Origin: Burkholderia sp. Bp9143 | Lineage (GTDB): Bacteria > Pseudomonadota > Gammaproteobacteria > Burkholderiales > Burkholderiaceae | Direction of reading: 5' to 3' | Length of the DNA stretch: 64,000 nucleotides | Assembly (NCBI RefSeq): GCF_003853645.1 | Contig: NZ_QTPO01000017.1 | Span: forward strand, 62,001 to 126,000 | Shown: positions 62,590 through 64,000 of the stretch, in pieces | Layout of the letters: each line of letters starts with the position of its first letter | Numbering within the stretch: the stretch's first letter is position 1 | Program-made: the position numbers and the translations under genes | Notes under the pieces: model-generated | What the model saw: only the letters and a program-made list of their open reading frames with translations | What the model was told of the DNA's origin: nothing | Databases searched by the model: none

Positions 62590-64000
62590 ATGCCCGCCAA
62601 ACTGAAGCGATTCGCCAGCCACGTCGCCAATGCCGGCCGCAAGCCGTTCGATCCCGGCCGGGTGCGCCGTCAGCAGCAGTTCCTGCTGTATGGCGGCGGT
62701 ATCGCGGTCACGCTGTTCATTCTGATTTGCGCCGCGCTCGTCGTGCGGCTCGACGTGCAGGACTATCGTGCGCAGGCACGCTCGACGTTCCTGTTCCGGG
62801 AAGCGCAGTTCTTCGGGAGCATGCAGGCGGGCGACATGGTGCTGGCGACCGTCGGGAGCCGGGTCGAGCAGCTCTGGAATCAGGGTGCGAGGCCGTCGCC
62901 CGACGCGCTGACGCAATTCTCGGCGGCGGGCGGTGTGCTGGGCGCGAGCAACGGCGCGGGTAGCGAGACGCTGCTCGTCTTGGCGGAACTCACGCCGGAT
63001 CGCCCCGCCGCGTCGTATGCGGGCTATCTCGGTGCGTTGCTCGGCCTGATCCGGAACGACGACCGGTGGAGCCCGACGCAACCCTCCGCGCTTACGTCCG
63101 GCGCCGAACCGTTCGGTGGCTACCTGATCGGGCTCGATGGCCGGTTTCTCGCCGTGGTGGGACCGGGACTCGTCGCACGCGCCCGCTCGCTCGAGCCGGG
63201 CACCGATCTGAAAGCGCTGATTGCCCGGCTGATGCCGACCGGGGCCGCGAAGCAGAAGACGTTCATTCAGAGCCGGCAGGTCATGCTCGATCGCCGTTTC
63301 GACCCGTTGTCCGGGCGGGACGTCGTGCGGTTCGCGCGTCGGCTCGACGACGCGGCCGGACGGCCGTTCGGATGGCTCGTCGTCAACGGGGCGTACCGGG
63401 TCGACGATGCGATGGTGCCGCGTTCCGACGATGAGGACGTCGCGGTCGTCGACGCGCAGAGGAACATCGTCTTCGGGCGCGAGCGCGACCCGGCGATGAT
63501 CGAGCGCGCGCTGCGCGACGCGCGCGATCCCATAGGCGAACACGTGGTCGTGCGGCGGGTCGGCGCGCGCTTCATCGTCTACGACCGCTTGCCCGGGTCC
63601 AACCTCGTCGTGATGACGACTTTCTCGTGGCGCAGCGTATTGACGGCGACGTTCGTCGGCGTGAGCGTCACGCTTGGCGCCACGCTGTTCGGCATCGTGC
63701 TGCTCTGGTCGACGATCGTGCTGTTCGATCGCCGCGCACTGCGTCCGGCGAATCGGCGCGCGATCCGCCTGATCGAGAGCGAGGCATTCAACCGGACACT
63801 GATCCGCCACGCGCCGGCCGGGCTGTTGCTGCTGTCGGTGGCGGACGGCGAGACGATGGTGCGCAACGATGCGGTGCTCGCGTACGACCGCGGCACGCCC
63901 GGGCTGTCGCTCGGCAAGCGCATCTGGCAGGCCTATCGCGAGCGCCAGGCGGGCAGCAGCGCCCGGCGCGGCGTCATGCAGCACGAACTGGCGATCGAGC
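62590..64000 (+). CDS. second RcsC-like sensor kinase, N-terminal part
   Basis: A frame open from ATG 62590 to the window edge (470 codons so far). TM1 is about 33-55, a periplasmic sensor domain spans about 56-345, and TM2 is about 350-378. It then enters a PAS-like region (ESEAFNRTLIRHAPAGLLLLS), parallel to ESEAL-type text in the kinase at 58118 (FDSEALCRSVIAMAPVGIGLVS). The shared layout and these matching stretches make the two kinases paralogues. The HisKA and receiver parts lie beyond the window. It starts 79 bases after the response regulator. Confidence 0.85.
   Translation, partial: MPAKLKRFASHVANAGRKPFDPGRVRRQQQFLLYGGGIAVTLFILICAALVVRLDVQDYRAQARSTFLFREAQFFGSMQAGDMVLATVGSRVEQLWNQGARPSPDALTQFSAAGGVLGASNGAGSETLLVLAELTPDRPAASYAGYLGALLGLIRNDDRWSPTQPSALTSGAEPFGGYLIGLDGRFLAVVGPGLVARARSLEPGTDLKALIARLMPTGAAKQKTFIQSRQVMLDRRFDPLSGRDVVRFARRLDDAAGRPFGWLVVNGAYRVDDAMVPRSDDEDVAVVDAQRNIVFGRERDPAMIERALRDARDPIGEHVVVRRVGARFIVYDRLPGSNLVVMTTFSWRSVLTATFVGVSVTLGATLFGIVLLWSTIVLFDRRALRPANRRAIRLIESEAFNRTLIRHAPAGLLLLSVADGETMVRNDAVLAYDRGTPGLSLGKRIWQAYRERQAGSSARRGVMQHELAIE

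Noticed and set aside
1..64000. CRISPR arrays, insertion sequences, prophage, tRNA or rRNA genes
   Set aside because: None seen: no regularly spaced repeats, transposase-like frames, terminal inverted repeats or cloverleaf-type sequences were recognised by eye.

Overview
The window is GC-rich DNA (most third codon positions are G or C) that reads as a Burkholderia chromosome, most probably of the Burkholderia cepacia complex. Three things support this: a BclA lectin close to what I recall of the B. cenocepacia protein, next to a BclB-type lectin; a multicomponent phenol hydroxylase and meta-cleavage operon; and dense LysR/Lrp regulators with hybrid sensor kinases. The mix of catabolic, nitrogen-assimilation and sensory genes fits a secondary replicon, which is inference. 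I found no rRNA, tRNA, insertion sequence, integrase or CRISPR array.

Layout. 1-12.8 kb: rightward dmp-type phenol operon, entered inside dmpL: L M N O P Q B, a GlcG/HbpS-family gene, C E F G H I D, then an SphA-like outer-membrane protein. It takes phenol to catechol, opens the ring between C2 and C3, and delivers pyruvate and acetyl-CoA. 12.9-14.8 kb: amidohydrolase and divergent LysR regulator. 14.9-18.5 kb: dbpA helicase with a zinc-ribbon partner, and mqo. 19-25 kb: small lipoprotein, Lrp regulator with divergent deacetylase, periplasmic binding protein, MscS channel, M23 peptidase. 25.1-26.5 kb: lectin genes bclA and bclB without bclC. 26.5-42.3 kb: mixed metabolic genes (TlpA thioredoxin, GNAT, MocR, aldo-keto reductase, LysR, ArsR, PLP decarboxylase, M20-type amidohydrolase, cupin, SDR, SurE, azlCD with an Lrp regulator). 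42.4-49.8 kb: leftward nitrate/nitrite assimilation cluster (MFS transporter, nirB, nirD, nasA) with a sigma54/NtrC-type promoter. 50.1-50.8 kb: HigBA-like toxin-antitoxin pair. 51-54 kb: LysE exporter and small stress or housekeeping genes. 54-64 kb: a signal-transduction island.

The signalling island is the least conventional part. A leftward three-gene unit encodes a BetR-type response regulator, a secreted molybdopterin-oxidoreductase-fold protein and a hybrid histidine kinase. Opposite it lie an RcsC-like hybrid kinase whose receiver has Gly where the phospho-accepting Asp should be, a 65-residue unknown protein, a NarL/RcsB-type response regulator, and the start of a second, similar kinase that runs off the window. 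This suggests a branched phosphorelay in which one kinase has a pseudo-receiver.

Other points deserve follow-up. The ribosome binding sites of nirB and azlC can each be buried in an RNA hairpin. The dbpA start is a TTG overlapping the upstream stop. bclC is absent from the lectin locus. A consensus-like promoter at 57.33 kb faces a stretch with no recognised gene.
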